Part shown: in pieces, positions 44,395 to 56,406 of the stretch | Position numbering within the stretch: the first letter of the stretch is position 1 | How the letters are laid out: each line of letters starts with the position of its first letter | Source of the DNA: Lactobacillus sp. ESL0785 | GTDB taxonomy: Bacteria > Bacillota > Bacilli > Lactobacillales > Lactobacillaceae | DNA length: 64,000 nt | Direction of reading: 5' to 3' | Assembly: GCF_029395455.1 (NCBI RefSeq) | Contig: NZ_CP113916.1 | Coordinates: 186,001 to 250,000 of the forward strand | The notes under the pieces: model-generated | Told to the model about the DNA's origin: nothing | Databases searched by the model: none | Seen by the model: only the letters and a program-made list of their open reading frames with translations | Position numbers and translations under genes: made by a program

Positions 44395-45276
44395 ATGACA
44401 GTAAATTCTTTAGGTATTTACGAAAAGGCCTTGCCGCAAAACTTATCTTGGCAGGAAACGTTTGAATTAGTTCATCAATTAGGCTTTAATTTCTTAGAAT
44501 TTTCAATTGATGAAAGTGATGAGCGCTTAGCGCGACTTGATTGGACGCGTGCAGAACGCCAGAAATTCCGTGATTTAATGTGGTTGACTGATACACGGAT
44601 TAATAATCTGATGTTATCAGGACATCGGCGGTTTCCACTAGGGTCAGCTGATCCTGCTGTCCGCCAAAAATCATTAGAAATGATGCAAAAGGCAGTTGAT
44701 CTTTGCGTAGATTTGGGCATCCATAATATCCAAATGGCTGGTTATGATGTTTATTATGAACAAAAAACCGCTTTATCACGTGAGTACTATGTGGAAAACT
44801 TAATTAAGTGTGTCCATATGGCAGCTAAGAAAAATATTATGTTGTCAATTGAGACGATGGATGATCCGTTTATTAATAATTTGTCTAAAATTGCGCACTA
44901 TCATCAATTAACGAAGAGTCCTTGGCTGCAGGCTTATCCAGACTTGGGCAATTTAAGTGCCTGGCCAGAAAATGACGTTCCCGCTGAACTTGAAAATTAC
45001 ATTGATACAATTTGTGCAATCCATTTAAAAGATAGTCAAAAGGTTACGCCAACTTTTAAGGGTCAGTTTAAAAATGTCCCATTTGGGGCTGGCTGTGTTG
45101 ACTTTGTGGGGTTATTACGTGAACTAGTGCGCTTAGATTATAATGGTAGCTTTACAATTGAAATGTGGTCAGGTGACAATGGTGATGCCAATGCCATTGA
45201 TGAAGTTAAGGCGGCCAAGAGCTTCTTTGATAAGATTTTTATGCAAGTAGGAATTACGCAAGAAGCAGTTAAATAA
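44395..45276 (+). CDS. ulaE: L-ribulose-5-phosphate 3-epimerase (L-xylulose-5-phosphate 3-epimerase)
   Basis: 293 residues from ATG 44395 (seven bases after AAGGAG; an upstream in-frame TTG at 44371 lies in the hairpin tail). TIM barrel of the xylose-isomerase-like type, with metal-ligand segments SIETMDDPF, AYPDLGNLSAW, CAIHLKDS and FTIEMWS. Converts L-xylulose-5-phosphate to L-ribulose-5-phosphate. Confidence 0.92.
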   Translation: MTVNSLGIYEKALPQNLSWQETFELVHQLGFNFLEFSIDESDERLARLDWTRAERQKFRDLMWLTDTRINNLMLSGHRRFPLGSADPAVRQKSLEMMQKAVDLCVDLGIHNIQMAGYDVYYEQKTALSREYYVENLIKCVHMAAKKNIMLSIETMDDPFINNLSKIAHYHQLTKSPWLQAYPDLGNLSAWPENDVPAELENYIDTICAIHLKDSQKVTPTFKGQFKNVPFGAGCVDFVGLLRELVRLDYNGSFTIEMWSGDNGDANAIDEVKAAKSFFDKIFMQVGITQEAVK

Positions 45277-45288
45277 GGAGAAAATAAA

Positions 45289-45984
45289 ATGCTCGAAAAG
45301 TTAAAAGAAGAAGTTTATCAGGCTAATATGTCACTACCAAAACTCGATTTGGTGACTTTTACTTGGGGGAACGTATCCGGTATTGATCGTGAAGCTGGCT
45401 TATATGTGATTAAACCTTCAGGGGTACCTTACGAGGAATTAAAACCAGACGATCTGGTCGTTATTAATTTAAAAGGTGAGGTAGTTGAAGGCGATAAGAA
45501 TCCGTCAAGTGATACACCAACGCATACTTATTTGTATAATCATTTCCCTAAGATTGGTGGTATTGTGCATACCCACTCACCGTGGGCTGTTTCGTTTGCG
45601 GCCGCGAAGATGGACATTCCAGCTTTAAACACAACACATGCGGATACTTTTTACACGGCAGTTCCAGCAGCCGATGCTCTGACTAAGGAAGAAATTGAAG
45701 AAGACTATGAAGGTAATACAGGTAAGACAATTGTCAGAACCTTTAAAGAGCGGCACTTAGATTATGAAGCAACACCAGCAGCTTTGGTTAGTCAACACGG
45801 TCCGTTTGCTTGGGGAGAGAATCCTAAGAAAGCTGTTTATAATGCTAAAGTTTTAGAAGTTGTAGCTGAAGAAGATTTTCATACTCTAGAATTAACTCAC
45901 CAAAATTCAGAATTACCACAATATTTACTAGATAAACATTATTATCGTAAACATGGTCCGAATGCTTATTATGGACAAAAATAA
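45289..45984 (+). CDS. ulaF: L-ribulose-5-phosphate 4-epimerase
   Basis: 231 residues, class II aldolase fold. Zinc motif GGIVHTHSPWAVSFAA near residue 94 and substrate loop FTWGNVSGIDRE near the start. Gives D-xylulose-5-phosphate, feeding the phosphoketolase path. Ends the ula genes; 76 bases separate it from the beta-glucoside PTS gene. Confidence 0.93.
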   Translation: MLEKLKEEVYQANMSLPKLDLVTFTWGNVSGIDREAGLYVIKPSGVPYEELKPDDLVVINLKGEVVEGDKNPSSDTPTHTYLYNHFPKIGGIVHTHSPWAVSFAAAKMDIPALNTTHADTFYTAVPAADALTKEEIEEDYEGNTGKTIVRTFKERHLDYEATPAALVSQHGPFAWGENPKKAVYNAKVLEVVAEEDFHTLELTHQNSELPQYLLDKHYYRKHGPNAYYGQK

Positions 45985-45986
45985 GG

Positions 45987-46023
45987 TAATAGCAGTAAAG
46001 TTGAGATATTTAAAAAGCTATTA
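45987..46023. other. Inverted repeat between ulaF and the beta-glucoside PTS gene
   Basis: TAATAGC (45987-45993) and GCTATTA (46017-46023) with a 23-base loop; no T-run after it, so a poor terminator. No RAT antiterminator site recognised here. The PTS gene may be read through from ula or from a weak local promoter. Confidence 0.35.
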
Positions 46024-46039
46024 TTGAATAAAATATTAA

Positions 46040-49358
<3,319 letters not shown>

Positions 49359-49361
49359 ATG

Positions 49362-49398
49362 AAAAACTACATTTACCGGCTGGCAAATGTAGTTTTTT
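49362..49398. terminator. Bidirectional terminator after bglA
   Basis: AAAAACTACATTT (49362-49374) pairs with AAATGTAGTTTTT (49385-49397). Confidence 0.9.
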
Positions 49399-49404
49399 AG
49401 GCTA

Positions 49405-50061
49405 TTAAAATTTTGTTTCTTTAATATCGTCTTCTGGACGGTGTTCTTGAATCCGTAAGACTTGCCAAGGAAAGCTGTCCACCGGGTCGGCAAGGTCAAT
49501 TACTAACTCATTATTTTCATAATTAAACTTTAAGTCAACCCGTTTTTCAATCCATTCAACGCGGTTAGGCTCTTGCGTTAAACCAGAAACTGTAATTTGC
49601 TTAGGTAATGGACTTTTAACAAAAAGATATTTTTGGTAAGGCATGTGGCGGTTTTGCAGGACGAAACTGTTACCATCAGTGGTTAAACTGCATGGCTTGC
49701 TTTCATTAAAGGCGTGGCCAAACATGTGCATCCAGTTGTTGATCTGTTCAAGAACGGCTTGGCTGGCAGCAGTTAAGGTACCACTTTCAGTAATGTTAAC
49801 ATTAATGATGGTTGCTTGCCCTTTTTTGCGGTTAGTAACCAGCTCATTAATTACGTTATCTGCAGTCAGATCTTGGCCTGCTTGGTCTGCAGCCAAGGTA
49901 ATTGTATATTTGGCACAGGCAGCTTGCATAGCTGTTTGGGCACTATCAGCGCTGACAGCACGGGCACCAATATCGCGAGCCGTTTTAACTAGGAGGTCGG
50001 CATTAACCTTTTTAGTATCTTTTAGTTTAAAATTTAAGACGATAGCAAAATCAGGATTCAT
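49405..50061 (-). CDS. Hypothetical protein, reduced GH29 alpha-L-fucosidase-like
   Basis: 218 residues from ATG 50061 (SD AAGGAGAG; TTG 50064 is alternative). Pieces resemble GH29 enzymes: LLVKTARDIGARAVSADSA (like the early barrel strand), VLEQINNWMHMFGHAFNES (like the conserved WxxxNGEAIY region) and a C-terminal beta-rich part (LFVKSPLPKQITVSGL). The central barrel with the catalytic Asp and acid/base is missing, so hydrolase activity is unlikely. Ordinary codon use and intact frame suggest a retained protein. Family link is by eye and tentative. Confidence 0.6.
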   Translation of the reverse strand: MNPDFAIVLNFKLKDTKKVNADLLVKTARDIGARAVSADSAQTAMQAACAKYTITLAADQAGQDLTADNVINELVTNRKKGQATIINVNITESGTLTAASQAVLEQINNWMHMFGHAFNESKPCSLTTDGNSFVLQNRHMPYQKYLFVKSPLPKQITVSGLTQEPNRVEWIEKRVDLKFNYENNELVIDLADPVDSFPWQVLRIQEHRPEDDIKETKF

Positions 50062-50124
50062 CAAATCTCTCCTTAATAAATTAATATTATTAAGTTTAAC
50101 TCTAAAAGAAGGAAATTACGAAAA

Positions 50125-50892
50125 ATGAAAATTATTATCTCTCCAGCAATGAAAATGCAAGTTAATCGTGAAGCTTTTCCTGTGCGGTCAACACCACAGT
50201 TTTTGCCGCAGGCACAAGAATTAGTAGACTTTCTCAAACAGTGTAATTTAAAGCAGCTTCAGGCGATTTGGCAGGGGAGTGAGCGGACAACTAAGGAAGG
50301 TGCCCAGCAGATTGCAAACTTGAATTTAGCGCAAACACAAAATTTGACGCCAGCGGTAATTTCTTATTCGGGAATTCAGTACCAATATATGGCGGCTGAT
50401 TTATTTACCGTGCCAGCTTTAGATTACTTGCAAGATAATGTTCGTATTCTATCAGGACTGTACGGTGTTTTACGGCCGTTTGATGGTGTCTGGCCATATC
50501 GCTTAGAAATGAAGAATAAAGTGCAAGGCTTTAAGCAACCAAATTTATATAAGTTTTGGGGATCAATAATTGCTGATAACTTATTTAATGAAGAAACAAT
50601 TTTAATTAACTTAGCATCTAAGGAATATTCTAAAAATATTACGCCTTATTTAACAGGCGAGCGTCGGATGATTAGCATTGATTTTCAAGAATTAAAGAAC
50701 GATCAATGGCGGACAGTAGGTGTTCATGCCAAGATGGCTCGTGGTGAGATGACTCGTTTTATTGCTGAAAAGCAATTAACTAATCCGGAAGAATTGCAAA
50801 CTTTTAGTGACTTCGGCTTTCATTTTATTCCAGCTGCTAGTACTGCAGATACATATGTATTTCGGACAAAATTTGACTTCAAAAGACGTTAA
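50125..50892 (+). CDS. yaaA: Peroxide stress protein YaaA (DUF328/UPF0246)
   Basis: 255 residues. N-terminal MKIIISPAMKM, LSGLYGVLRPFDGVWPYRLEM in the middle, and ISIDFQELKNDQWRTVGVHAK, all family hallmarks. In E. coli the homologue lowers free iron under peroxide stress; it binds DNA in vitro. Monocistronic, SD AGAAGGAAA. Confidence 0.93.
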   Translation: MKIIISPAMKMQVNREAFPVRSTPQFLPQAQELVDFLKQCNLKQLQAIWQGSERTTKEGAQQIANLNLAQTQNLTPAVISYSGIQYQYMAADLFTVPALDYLQDNVRILSGLYGVLRPFDGVWPYRLEMKNKVQGFKQPNLYKFWGSIIADNLFNEETILINLASKEYSKNITPYLTGERRMISIDFQELKNDQWRTVGVHAKMARGEMTRFIAEKQLTNPEELQTFSDFGFHFIPAASTADTYVFRTKFDFKRR

Positions 50893-50957
50893 AAAGCGGC
50901 TAGTGTAATCGTGTGTTAAATAGTAAAATATACCTATTAAAAAGGTGAGGTTTAGTT

Positions 50958-51560
50958 ATGGAAATTGTTTTTGTTCGTCACGGTCAAACAGATTTAAATA
51001 AAACGGGTCGTATTCAGGGATCACTATTTGATCATGACTTGGATGAAGCTGGAAGAGCATATGCAAAAAGAGCGGCAGCGAACTTTGATCCGTCAAGTTT
51101 TGATATTGTTTTTTCAAGTCCAATGAAGCGAGCATTGGAAACAGCCCAGATTTTTACTAAAGGACAGAAAAAGATTAATTTGGATAAGCGGTTAATTGAA
51201 TTTAACTTTGGTGAATGGGATGGACAATTGCTATCGGAATTGGGTCAAAAATATCCTGATGCAATTGATCCTTGGGGCAAGGCCAATAAAAATTATGTTA
51301 AGTACGCTCCAAGTGGCGAAAGTAACGCGGAATTGAATAAACGCTGCGGTGAATTTTTGGATGATATGGTGCAGAAGTATCCCGATAAGAAGATTTTGGT
51401 TGTTTGTCATGGAACGTTAATCCGGATGATGTTTGCCCATTATTTTACGGGTGGCGACTTAAATTATTTTGATACAATGAAAAATTGTGCATTAGGGAAA
51501 ATTTCATATCGTGATCATGTACCAAGATTAAATTACTATAACCAAGTTTTAGCGTTTTAA
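50958..51560 (+). CDS. Histidine phosphatase family protein
   Basis: 200 residues. RHGQTDLN at ~7-14, SSPMKRALETA, and VVCHGTLIR. Closer to the small cofactor-dependent-mutase-like phosphatases (GpmB/CobC branch) than the paralogue at 10362. Substrate unknown. SD AAGGTGAGG. Confidence 0.88.
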   Translation: MEIVFVRHGQTDLNKTGRIQGSLFDHDLDEAGRAYAKRAAANFDPSSFDIVFSSPMKRALETAQIFTKGQKKINLDKRLIEFNFGEWDGQLLSELGQKYPDAIDPWGKANKNYVKYAPSGESNAELNKRCGEFLDDMVQKYPDKKILVVCHGTLIRMMFAHYFTGGDLNYFDTMKNCALGKISYRDHVPRLNYYNQVLAF

Positions 51561-51562
51561 TT

Positions 51563-51599
51563 AAAAAAGCAAGGTATTATTAAGTACCCTGCTTTTTTT
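51563..51599 (+). terminator. Terminator after the histidine phosphatase gene
   Basis: AAAAAAGCAAGGTA (51563-51576) pairs with TACCCTGCTTTTTT (51585-51598) with one mismatch. Confidence 0.88.
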
Positions 51600-51608
51600 G
51601 CGTATTAA

Positions 51609-51671
51609 TTGACGATTAGTTAAAAGTAATGTTATTCTCTTATTCAAGTGACATGGTGTCACTTGAATAAG
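51609..51671 (+). promoter_or_regulatory. hrt promoter and 15-bp-arm palindromic operator
   Basis: -35 TTGACG (51609-51614) and -10 TATTCT (51633-51638). Directly after the -10 begins a perfect inverted repeat: CTTATTCAAGTGACA (51639-51653), TGG, then its exact complement (51657-51671). The core GTGACA-TGG-TGTCAC closely resembles the Lactococcus HrtR operator as I recall it (ATGACAC-A-GTGTCAT type). Confidence 0.8.
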
Positions 51672-51687
51672 AAGGGGGAGAATTGAA

Positions 51688-52209
51688 TTGGTTAAGGCAA
51701 CTTTTATTAACTTGCCTCAGGCAAAAAAAGAAGTAGTTATGCAAGCTTTGCTTGATGAATTCAGTCACTATCCGCTGCAAGAAGCACAGGTAGCGCGAAT
51801 TGTGAAGGCAGCCCAAATTGCTCGGGGTGCTTTTTATAAGTACTTTAAGGATTTATTTGATGCATATCGGTATTTATATCGGATTGCCATGCAGGAAATT
51901 CATACTAATGTAAAGTTGTCAGTCCAATTCAATCCGCAAACTTTTTATTCAAATGTGGTTAACTTTGTTCAAGAGGCAGATGTCAGTAGGTATGGTGCTT
52001 TAATTAGGCTGCATGTGTTATATAACGAGAGTGTGCTCGCACAGACTGCTCAAAGTAAGCAACAACTGGATTTAGATCCGCAAAATTGGAGTGCAATGGT
52101 CCTCAGCCATGAGGCAATTCGGGCGATTTTAGCGGTGCCGCAACAAAAGGACAAGATTTTGGCTCGCTTTAAGGCGAGTTTACAGCTATTGCAGAAGGGA
52201 ACTAACTAA
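51688..52209 (+). CDS. hrtR: TetR-family heme-responsive repressor HrtR-like
   Basis: 173 residues, TTG start at 51688 behind AAGGGGGAG. N-terminal TetR HTH (VARIVKAAQIARGAFYKYFK, ~35-54). In lactococcal HrtR, two His (72 and 149) bind heme; here H72 (QEIHTNV) and H141 (LSHEAIR) sit at matching places. Operon with an HrtB/HrtA-like pair and a palindromic operator support the call. Stop overlaps the permease ATG. Confidence 0.78.
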   Translation: MVKATFINLPQAKKEVVMQALLDEFSHYPLQEAQVARIVKAAQIARGAFYKYFKDLFDAYRYLYRIAMQEIHTNVKLSVQFNPQTFYSNVVNFVQEADVSRYGALIRLHVLYNESVLAQTAQSKQQLDLDPQNWSAMVLSHEAIRAILAVPQQKDKILARFKASLQLLQKGTN

Positions 52210-53270
52210 TGTTTTTAGCAATTAAAGAAATTAAACGAGAAAAATTGCGCTATGGTTTGATTATTTTGATGATCTTCTTAATTAGTTACTTAATTTTTAT
52301 TTTATCATCATTATCAATTGGATTAGCTAGTGAAAATACACAAGCACTTGAATCGTGGAATGCTCGGCAAGTGGTTTTGAATAAAAATGCTAATGTTAGT
52401 ATGAATCAATCAGTTCTAACAAAGTCAGATTTGCAAAAAGCAACAATTGGTAAAGATGAGGCTTTGCTTGGACAAACTGCAGTCGTTGTCAAGAATAAAA
52501 AGCGGCCGCAAATTTCTGCGCAATTTATCGGTTTGAAGAAAACCCAATTTATTTATGCTGATCAGGAAATGATTGCTGGGCGCAGAGCAAAAACCAGTCA
52601 CGAAGTAGTTGCTGATCAGGCTTTTAAAATCAAGGGTTATCAAATTGGCGATAAGTTAGAATTGAACGGCTCAAAGCAGAAATATACAATTGTTGGCTTT
52701 GCTAAAAACGCTAAGATTAATATTGCTCCAATTATCTACGGTTCGCTTAGTGCATGGAAGACCTTGCGCCAAGGAATGCCTAATATGGCGGCTTCCGCTA
52801 TTATTTCACGGAATAGTGATTATCAATATAATCATGAAAACGGTAAAACTTATCCAATTAAGACCTTTATTAATAAACTGCCGGGATATACAGCACAAAA
52901 TATGACATTTGAATTAATGATTGGTTTTTTATTCGTTATTTCCTTAATTATTATTGCAGTATTTTTATATATTCTAACAATGCAAAAAATGCACAATTTT
53001 GCTGTGATGCGTGCTCAAGGAATTCCTAGCAGTACGTTAGTGAAAGCGACAATTAGTCAATCAATTATTCTCGTTGTTGTTGGCGTGATAATTGGACTTT
53101 TAGCAATGTGGTTAACTGCTAAGGCATTACCAGCAGCTGTTCCAATGAGCTTTACACCGACGATTATGTTAAGTGGTGCTGGCGGTATGCTCTTGACAGG
53201 AATTATTGGTAGTTTAATTCCAGTTAGATCAATTTTAAAAGTAGATCCAGCAAAGGCAATAGGTGAATAA
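52209..53270 (+). CDS. hrtB: Heme efflux ABC permease HrtB-like (FtsX/MacB type)
   Basis: 353 residues: N-terminal helix (~13-38), an extracytoplasmic domain (~40-230), then three C-terminal helices of the FtsX domain. The opening MFLAIKEIKREKLRYGLI and the early GLASEN...W segment resemble HrtB of staphylococci and lactococci. Its close coupling to HrtR and HrtA fits heme/porphyrin export from the membrane. Confidence 0.8.
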   Translation: MFLAIKEIKREKLRYGLIILMIFLISYLIFILSSLSIGLASENTQALESWNARQVVLNKNANVSMNQSVLTKSDLQKATIGKDEALLGQTAVVVKNKKRPQISAQFIGLKKTQFIYADQEMIAGRRAKTSHEVVADQAFKIKGYQIGDKLELNGSKQKYTIVGFAKNAKINIAPIIYGSLSAWKTLRQGMPNMAASAIISRNSDYQYNHENGKTYPIKTFINKLPGYTAQNMTFELMIGFLFVISLIIIAVFLYILTMQKMHNFAVMRAQGIPSSTLVKATISQSIILVVVGVIIGLLAMWLTAKALPAAVPMSFTPTIMLSGAGGMLLTGIIGSLIPVRSILKVDPAKAIGE

Positions 53271-53271
53271 G

Positions 53272-53946
53272 ATGGCAGTCATTGAATTAAAAAACGTGCA
53301 AAAGATTTATGGTAAAGGTGCCGCAGAAGTTAAGGCACTTAAAAACATTGATTTTACAGCTAATAAAGGTGAAGTTGTTTTAATTATGGGACCATCTGGT
53401 GCTGGTAAAAGTACTTTTCTAACAATTGCGGGTTCGTTGCAAAAGCCAACGTCTGGACAGGTTTTGATTAATGGTCAAGATATCGCCCAAATTTCGACGA
53501 AGCAAAGTAACAAATTACGGTTAACGCAAATTGGTTTTGTCTTGCAAGCTTATAATTTAGTGCCATTTTTGACAATTAAAGAGCAATTCGAATTAGTTGA
53601 TCGGGTTAAGAAGCAAGGGAATATTAGTCATGCAACACTGCAAAAATTGCTTGAGCAACTGGGAATTACCTCCCTGATTAATAAATATCCGAATGAATTA
53701 TCTGGTGGTCAACAACAGCGGGCTGCAATTGCGCGAGCATTATATGCAAATCCCGAAATTCTGCTAGCCGATGAGCCTACTGCTTCGCTTGATAGTAAAA
53801 ACGTTGAAGAAGTTGGACAATTATTTAGAGACTTAGCTAAGAATTATGCTAAGGCTGTTTTGTTAGTAACTCATGATCCCCGTCTAGAAAAATATGCTGA
53901 CCATATTTATGAAATGATGGATGGTGAAATGGTTCAAAAGAAATAA
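53272..53946 (+). CDS. hrtA: Heme efflux ABC ATP-binding protein HrtA-like
   Basis: 224 residues from ATG 53272 (six bases after AGGTG, one base after the hrtB stop); a GTG at 53263 is in frame but overlaps the SD. Walker A GPSGAGKST, signature LSGGQQQRAAIARAL, Walker B ILLADEPTASLD, switch His VTHDPRL. MacB/LolD-type ATPase. Confidence 0.82.
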   Translation: MAVIELKNVQKIYGKGAAEVKALKNIDFTANKGEVVLIMGPSGAGKSTFLTIAGSLQKPTSGQVLINGQDIAQISTKQSNKLRLTQIGFVLQAYNLVPFLTIKEQFELVDRVKKQGNISHATLQKLLEQLGITSLINKYPNELSGGQQQRAAIARALYANPEILLADEPTASLDSKNVEEVGQLFRDLAKNYAKAVLLVTHDPRLEKYADHIYEMMDGEMVQKK

Positions 53947-53980
53947 TAAAAAAGCGGTAATTACTAAATTAATTTTATTT

Positions 53981-54025
53981 AAAATCTGCAATTTTCACAA
54001 AATTTGAAAATTGCAGATTTTTTGT
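53981..54025 (+). terminator. Terminator after hrtA
   Basis: A 17-bp perfect stem: 53981-53997 with 54005-54021, then TTTT. Confidence 0.9.
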
Positions 54026-54454
54026 TGGGCAATTAAAACCAGCAAAAAAATTAGTATAATTTTTTATTTAAAAACAAAAGTGTTATTAAAACTAATTTAG
54101 CAGTCTTATTAGACGTTTATACACTGATAACGGCAATTAATTTAAAAATCAGAAAGCGTTTTGCTCTTGACAAAGCAGTTTTAAGTTTACTATTCTAAAT
54201 AATAGATAATTAATTTGTTATTTTTTATAAATCATGGTGGAAGTCGCGTCTAAAAAGGGAAAATTTAGGGTAGGCTTTCAAGTGATTAGATAATTTGGTA
54301 GTGAAAATATTTGTTTCACTAAAATAACAAACGAGTTATAAATGAGTGTATGTTTTTGTATTATGTAATTTGTACTTTTATCCATTGAGCTGTTGTGGTG
54401 ATAGTTTAGCAGGATATGAAGGTTATTTGGTTTTATTTTAAAGCTGAGGTAGAA
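54026..54454. other. Gene-poor stretch with an orphan promoter
   Basis: No ORF with a credible SD. It holds a consensus promoter (-35 TTGACA at 54167-54172, 18 bases, -10 TATTCT at 54191-54196) with a weak cre-like sequence just before it (54150-54163), and an 8-bp inverted repeat TAGTGAAA/TTTCACTA (54299-54306, 54314-54321). A ~250-base leader or small RNA before the small ORF is possible. Confidence 0.5.
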
Positions 54455-54673
54455 ATGAACGAAATACCAGAAAATAAATCAATTGAAGTATCAACTGATT
54501 ATCAGAATCATAGTATTAATATGAAATTTTCCGAGAATTTAACAGACGATAGAGAGCGGGGGTATATTTTGTCCGCCGCTTTCTTCTCTTTTTGTGCAGC
54601 TCAAGGATTGAGTAAGGCTGAGCTGAGCAACATGGTTTCTACTTACTATGATCAATTTCTGGAAAATAGATAA
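54455..54673 (+). CDS. Small hypothetical protein
   Basis: 72 residues from ATG 54455 (SD GAGGT nine bases upstream); an in-frame ATG at 54416 has no SD. Soluble, acidic, with predicted N-terminal beta strands and C-terminal helices (LSKAELSNMVSTYYDQF). Contains no recognised domain. It could be an orphan conserved protein or a phage-remnant gene; nothing around it decides. Confidence 0.6.
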   Translation: MNEIPENKSIEVSTDYQNHSINMKFSENLTDDRERGYILSAAFFSFCAAQGLSKAELSNMVSTYYDQFLENR

Positions 54674-55099
54674 GTATTGGGTCACAATATTATCTAACGT
54701 TTTAATAGAAAATGTAGTTTAATACTTCAGTTGATTAAAAATAAAAGATGTGTTGGATTTCTTTGATAAAATGTAATAAAGGTAAAGGAAAAACGTCAGT
54801 TATTAATGATTAGGCGTTTTGTTTTCAAAGTAAATGTATTAAAGACGGTATTTTAAACTAAATTTATAAGATTTAAGAATGATACACTAATTTACTTAAG
54901 AAAATCCGGTTTTACCGCAATCAAACGAATTATTTGTCCGCAGATTGGATTACATTTATTAATTTAATTAATGTGGATATTTAACTTATTATTGCAATTT
55001 AGGTCTAACATTTTAATTGGAATTATAGGCTTAGCTAGGTATTGGCAAGAATAAGATGGATTAAAAGTAAAATTACTGAAGTTAGTTAGGGAAAAACCA
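54674..55099. other. Gene-free stretch before the TetR gene
   Basis: AT-rich, with a possible weak terminator (AAAAACGTC and GGCGTTTT, about 54789-54821) that could end transcription of the small ORF. I see no credible ORF, RNA gene or repeat family in the rest. Confidence 0.5.
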
Positions 55100-55729
55100 A
55101 TGGCTAGAAAGAAAGAAATAGGAAGAAATAAGATTTTAAATATTGCCAATAAAATAGTTGTTAAGGAAGGAATTGAAAGCCTTACTGCACGTAATATTGC
55201 TAAGGCGGGTCACTTTTCAACGCAACCCTTATATTTGGAATTCAGTAGTATGGATGAGCTTCGTAAAGAGGTTTTAAGTAGAATCGCTACTAACTTAAGG
55301 GATAAGGTTTTGCAAAAAAAGTATACAGGTAAGCCATTAATTGATATGGATTTATCGTATATTGATTTTGCTAAGGAGCACGAAAATCTTTTTCGGGCAA
55401 TGTTTGTTGATGGCAAGTTTGGCAGTAAGATAATTTCTGATACGTTAATTAGTTTGGGAATTGAAAAATTCAAAGAACAATATGCTGATACTGAATATAG
55501 TGAAGAAAAAATCCAAAATATTGTTGTCGCAAATTGGATTACTACTGTAGGAATTGCATCACTAATTGTTAATGAAATTGCTACTTTTACGCAAACGCAG
55601 ATTGAGAACGTTTTGGTAGCTCAAATTAATGATGCAATTTTAAATGATTGGTTGAGTAAAACGCAAACAGTTCCATTATTTAACCTTGAAAATAAAAAGA
55701 CAAAAGCTAAAAAATCAAAGAAAAAATAA
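55100..55729 (+). CDS. TetR-family transcriptional regulator
   Basis: 209 residues. HTH at ~25-45 (LTARNIAKAGHFSTQPLYLEF) and a C-terminal ligand domain ending in a Lys-rich tail (NKKTKAKKSKKK). Same strand as the FMN reductase genes 126 bases downstream, which may be its targets. Effector unknown. Confidence 0.88.
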   Translation: MARKKEIGRNKILNIANKIVVKEGIESLTARNIAKAGHFSTQPLYLEFSSMDELRKEVLSRIATNLRDKVLQKKYTGKPLIDMDLSYIDFAKEHENLFRAMFVDGKFGSKIISDTLISLGIEKFKEQYADTEYSEEKIQNIVVANWITTVGIASLIVNEIATFTQTQIENVLVAQINDAILNDWLSKTQTVPLFNLENKKTKAKKSKKK

Positions 55730-55855
55730 GTTATTGGCTAGGATAATAGCTGGTAGCTGCTTTTTTGTTTAAAACTAAAATGCAAGATTATGTTAAAAAT
55801 TTTTTATATAGTTTATAATTGAAATAGAAATTAGTTTTTTGAAAGGTGGGTTTTT

Positions 55856-56395
55856 ATGAAAATCCTTGCATTATCTGGCTCAAACGCCAATAATTCGTTT
55901 AATGAAGCATTGCTTAAATATATTTCTAAGCATTTTGCTGATAGATATGATTTTAAACCGGCAACTGTGAAAGGCTTGCCAATGTTTAAAGAAGGTCAAG
56001 ATGAACCTGAATCAGTTCAAGCTTTGGCTAAAGAAATTGAAGCTAGTGATTTAGTTTTAATTGGTTCACCTGAGCAACAACACTCTGTAACAAGTGCTTT
56101 GAGTAGCGCTCTTGAATGGTTATCAAGTGCTGAACACCCATTTAAGAACAAGCCAGTTGTAATTGTGTCAACTTCACCAATGCCACAAGGTGCTGCGCGT
56201 TCACAAAGTCGGTTAAAGAGTTTACTTACTGCACCTGGCTTTGGCGCACATGTCTTTAACGGTGATGAATTTATGATGGGTAACGGACCAAAACAATTTG
56301 ATGATAATGGTGACTTAACTGATGAAGGCACTATTAAATTCTTAGGTCAATTCTTTGACGAAGTTGACGAATGGTACGCACAAGTTACTAAGTAG
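55856..56395 (+). CDS. NADPH-dependent FMN reductase family protein
   Basis: 179 residues, flavodoxin-like fold. [15 protein letters not shown] gives the FMN phosphate loop, [20 protein letters not shown] the second FMN/quinone loop. Small flavin or quinone/azo reductase. Eleven bases before a paralogue (~40% similar by eye), probably one operon. SD AAAGGTGGG. Confidence 0.9.
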   Translation: MKILALSGSNANNSFNEALLKYISKHFADRYDFKPATVKGLPMFKEGQDEPESVQALAKEIEASDLVLIGSPEQQHSVTSALSSALEWLSSAEHPFKNKPVVIVSTSPMPQGAARSQSRLKSLLTAPGFGAHVFNGDEFMMGNGPKQFDDNGDLTDEGTIKFLGQFFDEVDEWYAQVTK

Positions 56396-56406
56396 GAGGA
56401 CCAAGA

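Noticed and set aside
49643..50128. A 161-codon plus-strand open frame opposite the fucosidase-like gene
   Set aside because: Leu/Ser/Ala-rich shadow translation. The minus-strand frame has the better SD and a plausible protein composition.
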